Below are positions 53,772-62,413 of a stretch of 64,000 nucleotides of DNA, piece by piece. The notes under the pieces are model-generated. The model saw only the letters and a list, made by a program, of their open reading frames with translations. It was not told the DNA's origin and did not search any database. The stretch's first letter is position 1, and every line of letters starts with the position of its first letter. Both the position numbers and the translations under genes were made by a program. The stretch comes from Lachnospiraceae bacterium (lineage in GTDB: Bacteria > Bacillota > Clostridia > Lachnospirales > Lachnospiraceae): contig CAJTBO010000022.1 of assembly GCA_910573755.1 (NCBI GenBank), positions 1 through 64,000 of the forward strand, in the 5' to 3' direction.

Positions 53772-56700
53772 TCAGCTCCTTTCTAAGTCCTGCTTTTTTG
53801 TTTTCTCCGCTGTCTTTTTGGGGGCAGATTTCAAGGCTTCCTTATCCTGTGCAAGCTGCGCCCGGATAGACGGCTTTTTCTTTGTCTTGGCGGCTGTGCG
53901 GGCTTCTTTCTGTATCTCAACGGGGCTTTTCCCGGATAAGGGGTGTATGCAGGATAAGCGGTCAGCAGCATAGATAGCATTGTCATTAAGCTGCCTTTGC
54001 CACGCCCCGGCTTTTGGCGACCAACGGAAGCCGTTTTCCTTTAAGGTTTCACGGGTCTTTTCGTCCGGCTTTTCCTCAAAGAAGATTTGCAGGCGGTTGT
54101 CCTCCCGGTTGGCTTCCACCGTGCCGCCGTCAAATTCCCACCCGGCGTAGGCGGTTTCCTGCTTCTTTGTCAGCTCCGCAATACGTCCCTTTATGCGGCG
54201 TATCTCTGCGTTGTTGTTGGATAAAGCCCATGAGGGGTAGGGCTTATCCTCTATGTGCCACTGTGACGACATTTCCGATTTCATCTTTTCAATGCTTTCA
54301 GCGGAAAGGTTGGGGCAGCCGTCAAGGGTCTTGTGCTTTCGGTAGTAGGCGTTGACCGCTTTCATGGTGTCCTGTGCCGCTTGCAGTTTTTCCAGTTTGG
54401 CTTCCAGTTTTTGTACTGCCTGCGGGTCGTCTGCGCTGATACCGCCCATGCCGGTACTGCGTATCTTGTCAAGCAAGCCCTGTATGTCGTTCCATTCCTC
54501 CATGTTCCTGTCACGGGCGGCGTTCTGCTTTTCTTTCTTCCGTACCGGGAAATTAGAGCCGCCTGTAATGAGGATAGAGGGTACACGGGCTTCAATGGAA
54601 AAACTGCTGTTCATGTTCTCCGCAAGTTTCCGGGCGTAGGTGTCAACAAGGCTGTCAATCTTTTCATGGTACATGGGGTCTACCCGCTTTTTCTGGCGTT
54701 CCCCAATCTCCACGGCTTTGTCTACCATTTGTCTGTATTCTGCGGTTGCGCTGTCGGGCTTGTAATCGTAGTAGCTGTTTACATCATTGGCACGGCGGGC
54801 AGCTCCCTCATTGATTGTGTAATAGGGCGTTTTGGTTTCCGGGGCTGCCTGATCCGGCGTGTCGCCATGCAGGGAAAAGGGCTTGCCGTCAAAATAAAAT
54901 TCCTTTTCCGGGGTCAAGCCTGCCTGCGTTAAAAAGTCCGTAATGCGTGAAAATTCTTCGTAGTCCTCTCTGGTGTAAATTCCCCGGTTCAGTGCTTCGT
55001 CCTGCGGATAAATGCAGCCCTCGCTTGAAAGGAATGTAAAGGCGGCTTGGCAGCCGGAAACGTAGAGCAGGGAATTGTCCGTGTTGTCATAGTGTCCCTT
55101 GTTGTCGTAGTTCTCGCTTTTCCCGATATAGGTTTTGTCGTCCATAGTAAAGAGGGCAACCATGCCGTCATAGCGGCTTTTCGCTGCGGCTGTGATACGG
55201 GCGGTGTCCGGCTCGGCGGCTTCCCGGTCTTTCTGTATTGCGTCCGCAAGGTCGGCAAGTGAGATCTGCTCCCCGGCGGCTGCCTGCGCTTCCAGTGCGT
55301 CCGTGTTTGGGGTGTTGTTGATAACGCCGTCAATCATGTTTGCATTTTGTTCCGTGGAAAGTTCGGCGGCTTTTAGCGGGTTCTCATGCAGGAAAGTTTC
55401 TGATACGTCAACAAAGGTGCTGCTGTCTACATAGTAGGCGGTGTCCGTGCCGTTCTGATGAAGCACTACCACGTCAGAAACAGAGAGGGAATGTCCCTTG
55501 AAATCTTCCGGGCGGTCAAAGTTGAATTTCTCAAAAATGCGCCCTAAACTCATATCCGGCATGAGTGCAGCGTCATAGACTTTATCATAGTTTCCCATGT
55601 TTACCGTAAGCCCTTTTTCCTGCAATTCTTCAAGGGATCGGAAATGGTAATCTCTGGCGGCGTTGTCGTTCAACTGGTAAATGGTAAAGGTGTCGCCTGC
55701 CTGCTCTTTTGCGCCGTATTCCCGCAACGCTTCCTTTGTTGCTTCGCTTCCGGCTAGTTCTTCTTTCATGGCACGGTACTCTGTGAGGGCGTTCCAGTCC
55801 TCCTTGTGTACGCCGAAAATGCCGCCTTTCTCCGCATGGGCTTTTATATCCCCTGTGTTCTCTGGTATGCTTTCGCTCCCGTCCTCATGGAGTAAGAAAA
55901 TCTGCATATCCTCTTTTTCGTAAAGGTGCAGGGCGGCTTCTTCCTTTAGGGGCAGCATACCGTCCCATGAGTAGCCGTATTCCTGCATATCTTTTACACT
56001 GATAGACGGGTCGGGCAGTCCTGTGGCGTATGGCTCGTAACCGTTTGCGGCATATTCCTCAACGGTCATTCCTGCGGCGGCTGCTTCCTGTGCGATTTCC
56101 TCCTTGACGTGTTCCTTGTAGGCTTCAAGCTCTGTGTCAAAGTCTTTAAGCTGCGGGGCGGGTGGCAGCTCATAATTCCCGCTGTTTACCATTGTCCGGC
56201 ACTTGGAAACATAGTCTTTCATGGCGGTGTGGTAGGCGGTTTCGGTGCTTGTCATGCTCCCGTTTTCTTCCAGTGCTTTTGCTGCAATCTGCTCCATTTT
56301 GGAAAGGCTGTCATGCAGTTTCAGAAAAGGGACAAATTCATGTAAAATCATTTCCCGCTGTGCCTTGTCTGCTTCCAGTGCTTCCTTTCCCTCATTGTGT
56401 AAAATATAATTTTCCCATTCGCTGTTATTTTCATAGTAGGCGTGGTAATCTTCGATATGCTCTATGAGTGTGCCGTCCCCGTCCCCTAAGTCCTGCCGCC
56501 CTATGTAATTGTCGGGCTGTCCGTCCATTACAAAGTCAATGCGGAACTTGGTCTTATAGTAGCCGTCCTCTTTTGTAACTGCTGCGTCAAGGCTTCCGAT
56601 AGTGGCGTTTGCTTCGGAAAGGCTCATTGTTTCGCCGTCATGGAAGCGGCTGTGTTCGCTCCAAATGATAGTGACAACCGGCTCGCCGTTGGGGTCGGGG

Positions 56701-58529
56701 GTTGGGAAAGTATCTTCCTCCGATTGCTCCGGCTGCATGGTTTCTTTTGCGGGTTCTTCCGGGGCTGTTTTTTCCTCTGGCGGTGTGTCCGCTGCGGGTT
56801 CGGCTGTGGCTGAAATTTCCTCCTGCGGTGCTGCCTGCTCCGGCTGTTTTTCCTCCGGCGTGGGTTCTTTCCCCGGCGTTTCCTGTGCCTGCTCCCTGTC
56901 CTTTGTCAGCTCCGCAAAGTTTTTATCTATATCCTTTATCAGTTCGGAAGCGGTGCTGCGGATAGTTTCAAGGGACGCTTTCAGTTCGGACAATTCCCGC
57001 CCGCTGCTCCATTGTGCCACATAGGAAAAGGAGTAGTCGGAAGTGTCAAGCCCGTAGTGTTGGCATACGGCGTAGGCAATGCTCTCTGCCTGTACCTCAC
57101 GGGTGCGGCGGTCTGGTCGGTCTGCCTGCTTCTCCGGGGGTGCGTTCAAATCTATGTCGTGCAGCTTGGCGTGTGCGGTTTCATGTATCAGCGTTTTAAG
57201 GTTCTGCAATTCGCTCATGCCCTCGTTAATGGCTATGCGCTTGTCGGTCTGGGAGTAGTAGCCCTTTGCGCCGCTTGCTATCTTTTCAAAACCAACCGGG
57301 ACGGGTGCGGAAAGTTCTGCCGCCTTAAAAAAATCGGCATATTGTTCCACGTCCCCGGTCAGCTCGTCAACGCCGATAGAGGGAAGCTCCTTTCCCTCGG
57401 TCTGCGACACGTCAAAGACGGAAACAACCTTGAATGCCGGAACGGTTATTTCCGTTTCTTCCTTGACAGGATTCCCGTTTTTATCGGTCACGGGCTTTTG
57501 GGTCTTGGGGTCGATTTTATCTATCTCTTTTTTGATTTTGTACGGGGACGGCGCAAGCACCTTGATACCTTTTGCGCCCCTTGCAACCTGCCGCCCGAAC
57601 AGGTTTTTCCATGAGTTGTAGCCTGCTACTAGGGTAGCGTCCGGCTTCTGCATGGCAATCAGCAGGGTATTGTTGAAACTGTAATTATGGAACTTTGACA
57701 TTACCTGTAAATACTCTTTGAAGCGGTCGCTGTCAAACAATTCCTGTATGCCCGCTTCCAGTCTGTCAGTGATCTCTTTCATCTTCTCGGCGGGCTTCTG
57801 TGCTTTCAGCTCGATAGGGCGTGAGGGGTTGGCGGCGGCTATTGCCTGCGGGTCTAAGGTCTGCACGGGTGCGGCTTCCTGTTCGGTCTGCTCCGGGGCG
57901 GTGCGTCCCGTTTCGGGGTAACTCATTATGCGGTATTTCTCCGGCGTTTCGTTCCCGGTGTAAAGCTCTTTCCATTCCGTCCCGCTTCTTGCGATATAGC
58001 CGTAATCGGTCAGCTTCCCGTCCTCATGGAGTGCGGCATTGTAGCCGAAATCTCCCCTGTCAATCCCCGCTTTCCAATGCTCCGGCATTTGTACTTTGCC
58101 GCTGTCATTGAGAAAATAATCGCCCAATTCCTTATAGCTGAAAATGCCGGGGACATGGGAATAAAAATCTGTGTTGTAGGTGTGGTTGATAAGCCCGTCA
58201 AGGCTGTCCGGCTTGAAGTCGCTGTGCATAACTGCGTCCAGTTTTTTAAGCTGCTCCGGGGTCAGTTCTTCCAGTCGGGAAGCAAGGAAATTTATCTTGT
58301 CAAGGTCGCCGTCCCTTATCCAGTCAAAAGGTATCTCAATGCGCCTGTTCTCGTCCGTGGAATAGCCGTTCAAGAAAAAGTCCTGCGGATTGTCTGCTGT
58401 GATGTTCAGTGCTTTCATGGCTTCGTGGAGTTCTTCTTTTGTGGCAGGCAGGGAGAGATATACGCCCGCCGGGTTGTGGTTTTCAAACTCGGTGCGGTTC
58501 TGTATCAGCACGGAAAAATCATCTTTCAT
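53772..58529 (-). CDS. Giant polyvalent anti-restriction protein (ArdA-ArdC-zincin-YodL)
   Basis: This 1585-residue multidomain protein is of the polyvalent type injected or expressed early during conjugation. In order: an ArdA-like antirestriction domain (about 5-205); an ArdC N-terminal ssDNA-binding domain (about 250-335, SDRFKEYLQVMSKFHNYSF); a zinc metallopeptidase with HETAH at about 450 and a downstream acidic ligand in VQAESIAY; an acidic Pro/Glu linker (about 550-610); large polyvalent-associated domains; a YodL domain near 950-1060; and a Lys-rich tail. I use ATG 58529, 8 bases from AGGAG. It probably shields incoming DNA from host restriction. Confidence 0.85.
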   Translation of the reverse strand: MKDDFSVLIQNRTEFENHNPAGVYLSLPATKEELHEAMKALNITADNPQDFFLNGYSTDENRRIEIPFDWIRDGDLDKINFLASRLEELTPEQLKKLDAVMHSDFKPDSLDGLINHTYNTDFYSHVPGIFSYKELGDYFLNDSGKVQMPEHWKAGIDRGDFGYNAALHEDGKLTDYGYIARSGTEWKELYTGNETPEKYRIMSYPETGRTAPEQTEQEAAPVQTLDPQAIAAANPSRPIELKAQKPAEKMKEITDRLEAGIQELFDSDRFKEYLQVMSKFHNYSFNNTLLIAMQKPDATLVAGYNSWKNLFGRQVARGAKGIKVLAPSPYKIKKEIDKIDPKTQKPVTDKNGNPVKEETEITVPAFKVVSVFDVSQTEGKELPSIGVDELTGDVEQYADFFKAAELSAPVPVGFEKIASGAKGYYSQTDKRIAINEGMSELQNLKTLIHETAHAKLHDIDLNAPPEKQADRPDRRTREVQAESIAYAVCQHYGLDTSDYSFSYVAQWSSGRELSELKASLETIRSTASELIKDIDKNFAELTKDREQAQETPGKEPTPEEKQPEQAAPQEEISATAEPAADTPPEEKTAPEEPAKETMQPEQSEEDTFPTPDPNGEPVVTIIWSEHSRFHDGETMSLSEANATIGSLDAAVTKEDGYYKTKFRIDFVMDGQPDNYIGRQDLGDGDGTLIEHIEDYHAYYENNSEWENYILHNEGKEALEADKAQREMILHEFVPFLKLHDSLSKMEQIAAKALEENGSMTSTETAYHTAMKDYVSKCRTMVNSGNYELPPAPQLKDFDTELEAYKEHVKEEIAQEAAAAGMTVEEYAANGYEPYATGLPDPSISVKDMQEYGYSWDGMLPLKEEAALHLYEKEDMQIFLLHEDGSESIPENTGDIKAHAEKGGIFGVHKEDWNALTEYRAMKEELAGSEATKEALREYGAKEQAGDTFTIYQLNDNAARDYHFRSLEELQEKGLTVNMGNYDKVYDAALMPDMSLGRIFEKFNFDRPEDFKGHSLSVSDVVVLHQNGTDTAYYVDSSTFVDVSETFLHENPLKAAELSTEQNANMIDGVINNTPNTDALEAQAAAGEQISLADLADAIQKDREAAEPDTARITAAAKSRYDGMVALFTMDDKTYIGKSENYDNKGHYDNTDNSLLYVSGCQAAFTFLSSEGCIYPQDEALNRGIYTREDYEEFSRITDFLTQAGLTPEKEFYFDGKPFSLHGDTPDQAAPETKTPYYTINEGAARRANDVNSYYDYKPDSATAEYRQMVDKAVEIGERQKKRVDPMYHEKIDSLVDTYARKLAENMNSSFSIEARVPSILITGGSNFPVRKKEKQNAARDRNMEEWNDIQGLLDKIRSTGMGGISADDPQAVQKLEAKLEKLQAAQDTMKAVNAYYRKHKTLDGCPNLSAESIEKMKSEMSSQWHIEDKPYPSWALSNNNAEIRRIKGRIAELTKKQETAYAGWEFDGGTVEANREDNRLQIFFEEKPDEKTRETLKENGFRWSPKAGAWQRQLNDNAIYAADRLSCIHPLSGKSPVEIQKEARTAAKTKKKPSIRAQLAQDKEALKSAPKKTAEKTKKQDLERS

Positions 58530-58563
58530 AGGCAAAGCTCCTTTCTAAAAATGGGTAAAAAAA

Positions 58564-58594
58564 TAGCAGTAAACCTAAAATAGATTTACTGCTA
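58564..58594 (-). terminator. Terminator of the 58600 cargo gene
   Basis: TAGCAGTAAA and TTTACTGCTA form a perfect 10-base stem, followed by T residues on the minus strand. It isolates the cargo gene from the polyvalent-protein gene. Confidence 0.75.
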
Positions 58595-58599
58595 TAAGG

Positions 58600-59127
58600 C
58601 TAATCTTCATCAATAGACTTAATTATTCTTTTTAGTTCTTTTTTAAAATATGTATCGGTCTTTTTTACCTTTAATTTTGATTGTAATACTTTGGGTTTTA
58701 TATTTAATTCATCTTGTATCATTTTTACTAAGATATTTCTGTAAGTAATAATTTTTTGATTTTGCACTTCGTAATCACAATCAATTTTTATATCATTTTC
58801 AGCAAAAACTCCTATACATAAAAACATACTCCGCATATCATCAGATAGATATAGCATTTCCAAAGTCAAATCTTCTTCAACAGGAGCCTTGTGATAAGAG
58901 TTAAAGAGATATTCTCTAAATGCTGCTAATTCTTCATTATTATTAGGCAGCTTTTTGATAAGGCAGTTTACATTCTTTAGTTTTTTAAAAATGATTTGTT
59001 CTTTTATCTTTAAAACATCACTTGAATGTGTTTTTTTCTCTATATGAATTGTTGTAAAAAAACTCATACAACCGCCTAAAATCACTCCAATCATAGTAAA
59101 TATTCCTGTAATAATAGTATCATTCAT
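58600..59127 (-). CDS. Cargo gene: single-TM membrane protein of unknown function
   Basis: This 175-residue protein has one N-terminal membrane helix (IITGIFTMIGVILGGCMSFFTTI, residues about 5-27) and a basic, mostly helical cytoplasmic domain ending in a Lys-rich stretch. I do not recognise the family. The gene is much more AT-rich than the ICE backbone, has its own terminator and lies next to oriT-like copy 2, so it looks like an inserted cargo cassette. The ribosome site GGAGGG is strong. Small one-helix proteins with a cytoplasmic domain occur in phage-defence cassettes, but nothing specific supports that here. Confidence 0.75.
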   Translation of the reverse strand: MNDTIITGIFTMIGVILGGCMSFFTTIHIEKKTHSSDVLKIKEQIIFKKLKNVNCLIKKLPNNNEELAAFREYLFNSYHKAPVEEDLTLEMLYLSDDMRSMFLCIGVFAENDIKIDCDYEVQNQKIITYRNILVKMIQDELNIKPKVLQSKLKVKKTDTYFKKELKRIIKSIDED

Positions 59128-59184
59128 TTTCAGCCCTCCAAATAACGTTATTAAATATTTTAATCATTTTAATAAGATAAATCA

Positions 59185-59290
59185 AGAGGGTTTGGGACAC
59201 TTCCCAACAAGCAAAATTCCCACAAGTCCCGCAGGGCGGGAAAGTGGGAATTTACGGGATTGGGTACTCAATCCCTATGCTTGCTATTCT
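59185..59290 (-). repeat. oriT-like element, copy 2 (inverted)
   Basis: This is the reverse complement of 48051-48156 over 106 bases with a handful of changes, all in the middle of the unit. The same three hairpins are kept. It lies between topB and the cargo gene at 58600. If both copies are functional the element has two origins of transfer in opposite orientation. Confidence 0.8.
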
Positions 59291-59298
59291 TCTGTGTG

Positions 59299-61395
59299 TT
59301 ACTTCTTGGGCTTTTGCTTCTTGTTTTTTTTCAGTTCGATTTTGTAATTGACATACTTCCCGCCCGTGTCTGCAAGGAGAATGTCAGCGTCATAGGTCTT
59401 GCCCGTTTTTTCGGAATACAAGCCTTTCACGGCTGCCCTGCCTTTACTAAGCAGGGCGGCGGCAACCGTGGCGGTCAGCTCCTTTTTCTTGCCCGTGAAA
59501 AAGCGGTCATTCTTCCACATGGAAAACTGGCAGTCACGGTTATTACAGTAGAAATTTTTCTGTCCCTCATAGACGGGAGAGCCGCACCGGGGGCATTTGC
59601 CTGTCTCTTTTTTCTCCGGGGCAAACAGCTTTTTCTTTTCTTCCGGGACGGTGGAATATTCTTTGACAAGCTCCGCCGCCATAGCTTCAATGTCCTGCAT
59701 GAAGCTGTCCGGGTCGGCGTTCCCTTTTGCAATCTCCGTCAAGGCGTTTTCCCACTCTGCGGTCAGCTTCGGGCTTGTGAGAATGTCGGGCAGGACGGCG
59801 ACAAGGTTCTTTCCGTCTTTGGTGGGGATAAGCTGCTTTTTCTTCCGTTCCACAAAGCCCGCCTGCACAAGTTTTTCCAGTACCGCCGCACGGGTGGCGG
59901 GAGTGCCTAAGCCTTTTCGCTCTGCGTCCTCGGATATGTCCCCGCTTCCCGCACGTTCCATAGCGGACAGTAACGTATCTTCCGTATAGGCTTTCGGGGG
60001 CGTTGTGTCGTGGGCGGTCATGGCTGCCTTTGCCGTGATTTCCTGTCCCTCGGACAGTTCCGGCAGGGCGTTTTCTTTGGTGCTTTTTTCTTCCTCCGGC
60101 TTCGCTTTCAAGGTGGCACGGAAGCGGCGTTCCAGTTCCTTAAAGCCCTCGCATTTGACTGTTTTCCCCTTTGCGGTAAAGGTCACGCCGCCGCAGGAAA
60201 AGGAAGCAGTCACGGCTTCATAGCGGTAGGGCTGTGCCGTTGCGGATAACAGTTTCATGGAGAGTAAAAGCAGGATATTTCTTTCACTTTCCGGCAGGCT
60301 GCCTTTATCCGTCTTTACCGCTTCGGCGGTGGGGATAATGGCGTGGTGGTCGGAAACTTTTTTGCTGTTCAATATCCGGGAATAGTCCGGGGAGAGGTCA
60401 ACGCCCTTTGCAAAGTCCAGTGTGCCGAAAAGCCCGGACACGATATTTTCAGCGGTGGGGAGCATATCGTCCGTTAAATACTGGCTGTCCGTCCGGGGGT
60501 AGGTGCATAGCTTTTTCTCATAGAGTGATTGGGTGTAGTCAAGGGTCTGTTTGGCGGTATATCCGTAAAGCCTGTTTGCTTCCCGCTGCAAGGTCGTGAG
60601 GTCGTAAAGGCGGGGCGGGTTCTCGGTTTTTTCCTCCCGGATAAGGGAAGTGCATACCGCCGTTTCCCCGTCACAATCCGCACGGAGTTTTTCGGCTTCG
60701 TTTTTCTCTGTGTAGGGCGGGCTTGCCGCTTCAAAAGTGCCGTCCCCGATACGCACCACATAATATTTTTTCTTTTCAAACTTCTGTATGGCGTTGTCCC
60801 GTTCCACAAGCAGGGAAAGGGTCGGTGTCTGTACCCGCCCCACGTTCAAGGTGTGGTTGTAGAGGACGGAGAAAAGGCGGGTCGCATTGATACCGATAAG
60901 CCAATCTGCCTTTGCCCGGCATAGTGCGGAGTGGTAAAGCGGGTCGTAGTCGTGTCCGTCCCGCAAATCTTCAAAGCCCTGCTTGATTGCGCTTTCCTCC
61001 ATGCTGCTGATCCACAAGCGGGAGAATGGTTTTTCACACCCGGCTTTCTCATAGACAAAGCGGAAAATCAGTTCCCCCTCACGCCCTGCGTCCGTGGCGC
61101 ATACAAGAGCGTCAACGTCCTTTCTGTGCATGAGGTTTTTCAAGGTTTCAAACTGTTCTTCCTTGTCCGGGGATATGACGGTTTCCCAATGCTCCGGCAG
61201 AATGGGTAAGTCCTCATAACGCCACTTTTTATAGTCGCCGTAGTGGGTAGAGTCCGCAAGTCCCGCAAGGTGTCCCACGCACCAACTGACGATAAAACCG
61301 CCGCCCTCCATGTAGCCGTCTTTTCTTTCGTCTGCGCCGATTACAGAGGCTATACTCATAGCAACACTCGGCTTTTCTGCGATTACTAACTGCAT
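59299..61395 (-). CDS. topB: ICE DNA topoisomerase III
   Basis: This 698-residue type IA topoisomerase is of the conjugative-element class. The TOPRIM domain starts MQLVIAEKPSVA and includes DAGREGELIF; the catalytic Tyr is in CTYPRTDSQYLT (about residue 315); the C-terminus has a CPRCG...C...C zinc-finger-like segment. I start it at 61395 after AAGGAGG. It probably resolves or decatenates DNA during conjugative processing. It lies between two groups of AT-rich cargo genes. Confidence 0.95.
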   Translation of the reverse strand: MQLVIAEKPSVAMSIASVIGADERKDGYMEGGGFIVSWCVGHLAGLADSTHYGDYKKWRYEDLPILPEHWETVISPDKEEQFETLKNLMHRKDVDALVCATDAGREGELIFRFVYEKAGCEKPFSRLWISSMEESAIKQGFEDLRDGHDYDPLYHSALCRAKADWLIGINATRLFSVLYNHTLNVGRVQTPTLSLLVERDNAIQKFEKKKYYVVRIGDGTFEAASPPYTEKNEAEKLRADCDGETAVCTSLIREEKTENPPRLYDLTTLQREANRLYGYTAKQTLDYTQSLYEKKLCTYPRTDSQYLTDDMLPTAENIVSGLFGTLDFAKGVDLSPDYSRILNSKKVSDHHAIIPTAEAVKTDKGSLPESERNILLLLSMKLLSATAQPYRYEAVTASFSCGGVTFTAKGKTVKCEGFKELERRFRATLKAKPEEEKSTKENALPELSEGQEITAKAAMTAHDTTPPKAYTEDTLLSAMERAGSGDISEDAERKGLGTPATRAAVLEKLVQAGFVERKKKQLIPTKDGKNLVAVLPDILTSPKLTAEWENALTEIAKGNADPDSFMQDIEAMAAELVKEYSTVPEEKKKLFAPEKKETGKCPRCGSPVYEGQKNFYCNNRDCQFSMWKNDRFFTGKKKELTATVAAALLSKGRAAVKGLYSEKTGKTYDADILLADTGGKYVNYKIELKKNKKQKPKK

Positions 61396-61422
61396 ATAGA
61401 TTTCCTCCTTTTTGCATAAAAA

Positions 61423-61447
61423 AAGAACAACCATTTTGGCTGTTCTT
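61423..61447 (-). terminator. Terminator of the FRG-membrane protein pair
   Basis: AAGAACA and TGTTCTT with inner CC/GG pairs form the stem; on the minus strand it is followed by a run of T residues. It ends the transcript of the gene at 61459 before topB. Confidence 0.75.
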
Positions 61448-61458
61448 CAATAATAGTG

Positions 61459-62244
61459 CTATTTCTTTTTCTTAATAATATTTTTAAAAAATTTAAATAG
61501 TTTTGGAATAAGTAGTAAAATAAATAATGGTGTGGAAAATACAAAAATTAGTTCTGTATCAATACTTGTTCGCCAGTAGGTGTAGTGCATATATCCAGTA
61601 CAAACAGAAGTTAGAAATAATATAATTAAGGCTACTGTATAAAACAAATTAAAAATATATCGTTTTCGTTCCTGCCTTTCTTTTGGCATATTTAAACCTA
61701 TGATACGCAGAAGTGGATATGCAGTTGCCAATATAGAATATCTACTGAATATATTAAAAATGGGAACTATTGCTAAAAAAGCAGTAGTATATGATATTAT
61801 TGTAAGCATAAACATATATTTTTGCCGTTGCTCTTTAATTAAGTAGTCGGGCAAGATTTGATGTTCTATTTCATCTAAAATATTTTTAGGTATTTCAATT
61901 TGTTCTTCTAGCTGTAATTTTTCATATTCCTTTTGTGTTTGTTTATACCTGTTATAACTAGAGGATAAATATTCTTCGTCTGCTTTCAATCGGTCATAAA
62001 GAACAGTAAGCCGTGCCTGTCTAGGAATTTCCTCTTTGATGATTTTATCCATAGCTTGCTTTTCTTCATGCAAACGATTTATTTCTTCTAAGGTCAATTT
62101 CTTATCAATGTTTTGTTCAGCAAGGTCAAACAAATATGTATACTTTTGAAGCTCTTTTTTTGATTTACTAGCGTCATATATGGATATTGCACCAAAAAGA
62201 GTACCTGCAATAGTTGCAATTCCCAAGATAACATTCCAATCCAT
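61459..62244 (-). CDS. Cargo gene: coiled-coil multi-span membrane protein
   Basis: This 261-residue protein has an N-terminal hydrophobic helix (about 4-22), a long charged coiled-coil region (about 30-135, Glu/Lys/Gln-rich) and three or four further membrane helices to the C-terminus, ending in a Lys tail. I do not recognise the family. It is AT-rich, has a GGAGGGG ribosome site and lies 169 bases downstream of the FRG gene on the same strand, with a terminator after it. The pairing of a possible effector with a membrane protein is typical of two-gene defence systems, but this one is not known to me. Confidence 0.75.
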   Translation of the reverse strand: MDWNVILGIATIAGTLFGAISIYDASKSKKELQKYTYLFDLAEQNIDKKLTLEEINRLHEEKQAMDKIIKEEIPRQARLTVLYDRLKADEEYLSSSYNRYKQTQKEYEKLQLEEQIEIPKNILDEIEHQILPDYLIKEQRQKYMFMLTIISYTTAFLAIVPIFNIFSRYSILATAYPLLRIIGLNMPKERQERKRYIFNLFYTVALIILFLTSVCTGYMHYTYWRTSIDTELIFVFSTPLFILLLIPKLFKFFKNIIKKKK

Positions 62245-62413
62245 TAGTATTCCCCTCCGACAATTTTTTTCTTAAATCATTGTATATCGAACAATCTATA
62301 AAAGTATTTAAAGATCACCTAAATTTCTATCAACATATTTCCTGTGGTATATCATGCAGTAATTAACACAAGACGTCGTCCTTTTACTATAAAGATAACT
62401 GTGCATAATTTGC

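Noticed and set aside
59260-59910. Plus-strand frame starting in oriT-like copy 2
   Set aside because: Its first residues match another spurious frame at 47896-48081 only because both lie in the duplicated sequence; the rest is antisense to topB.
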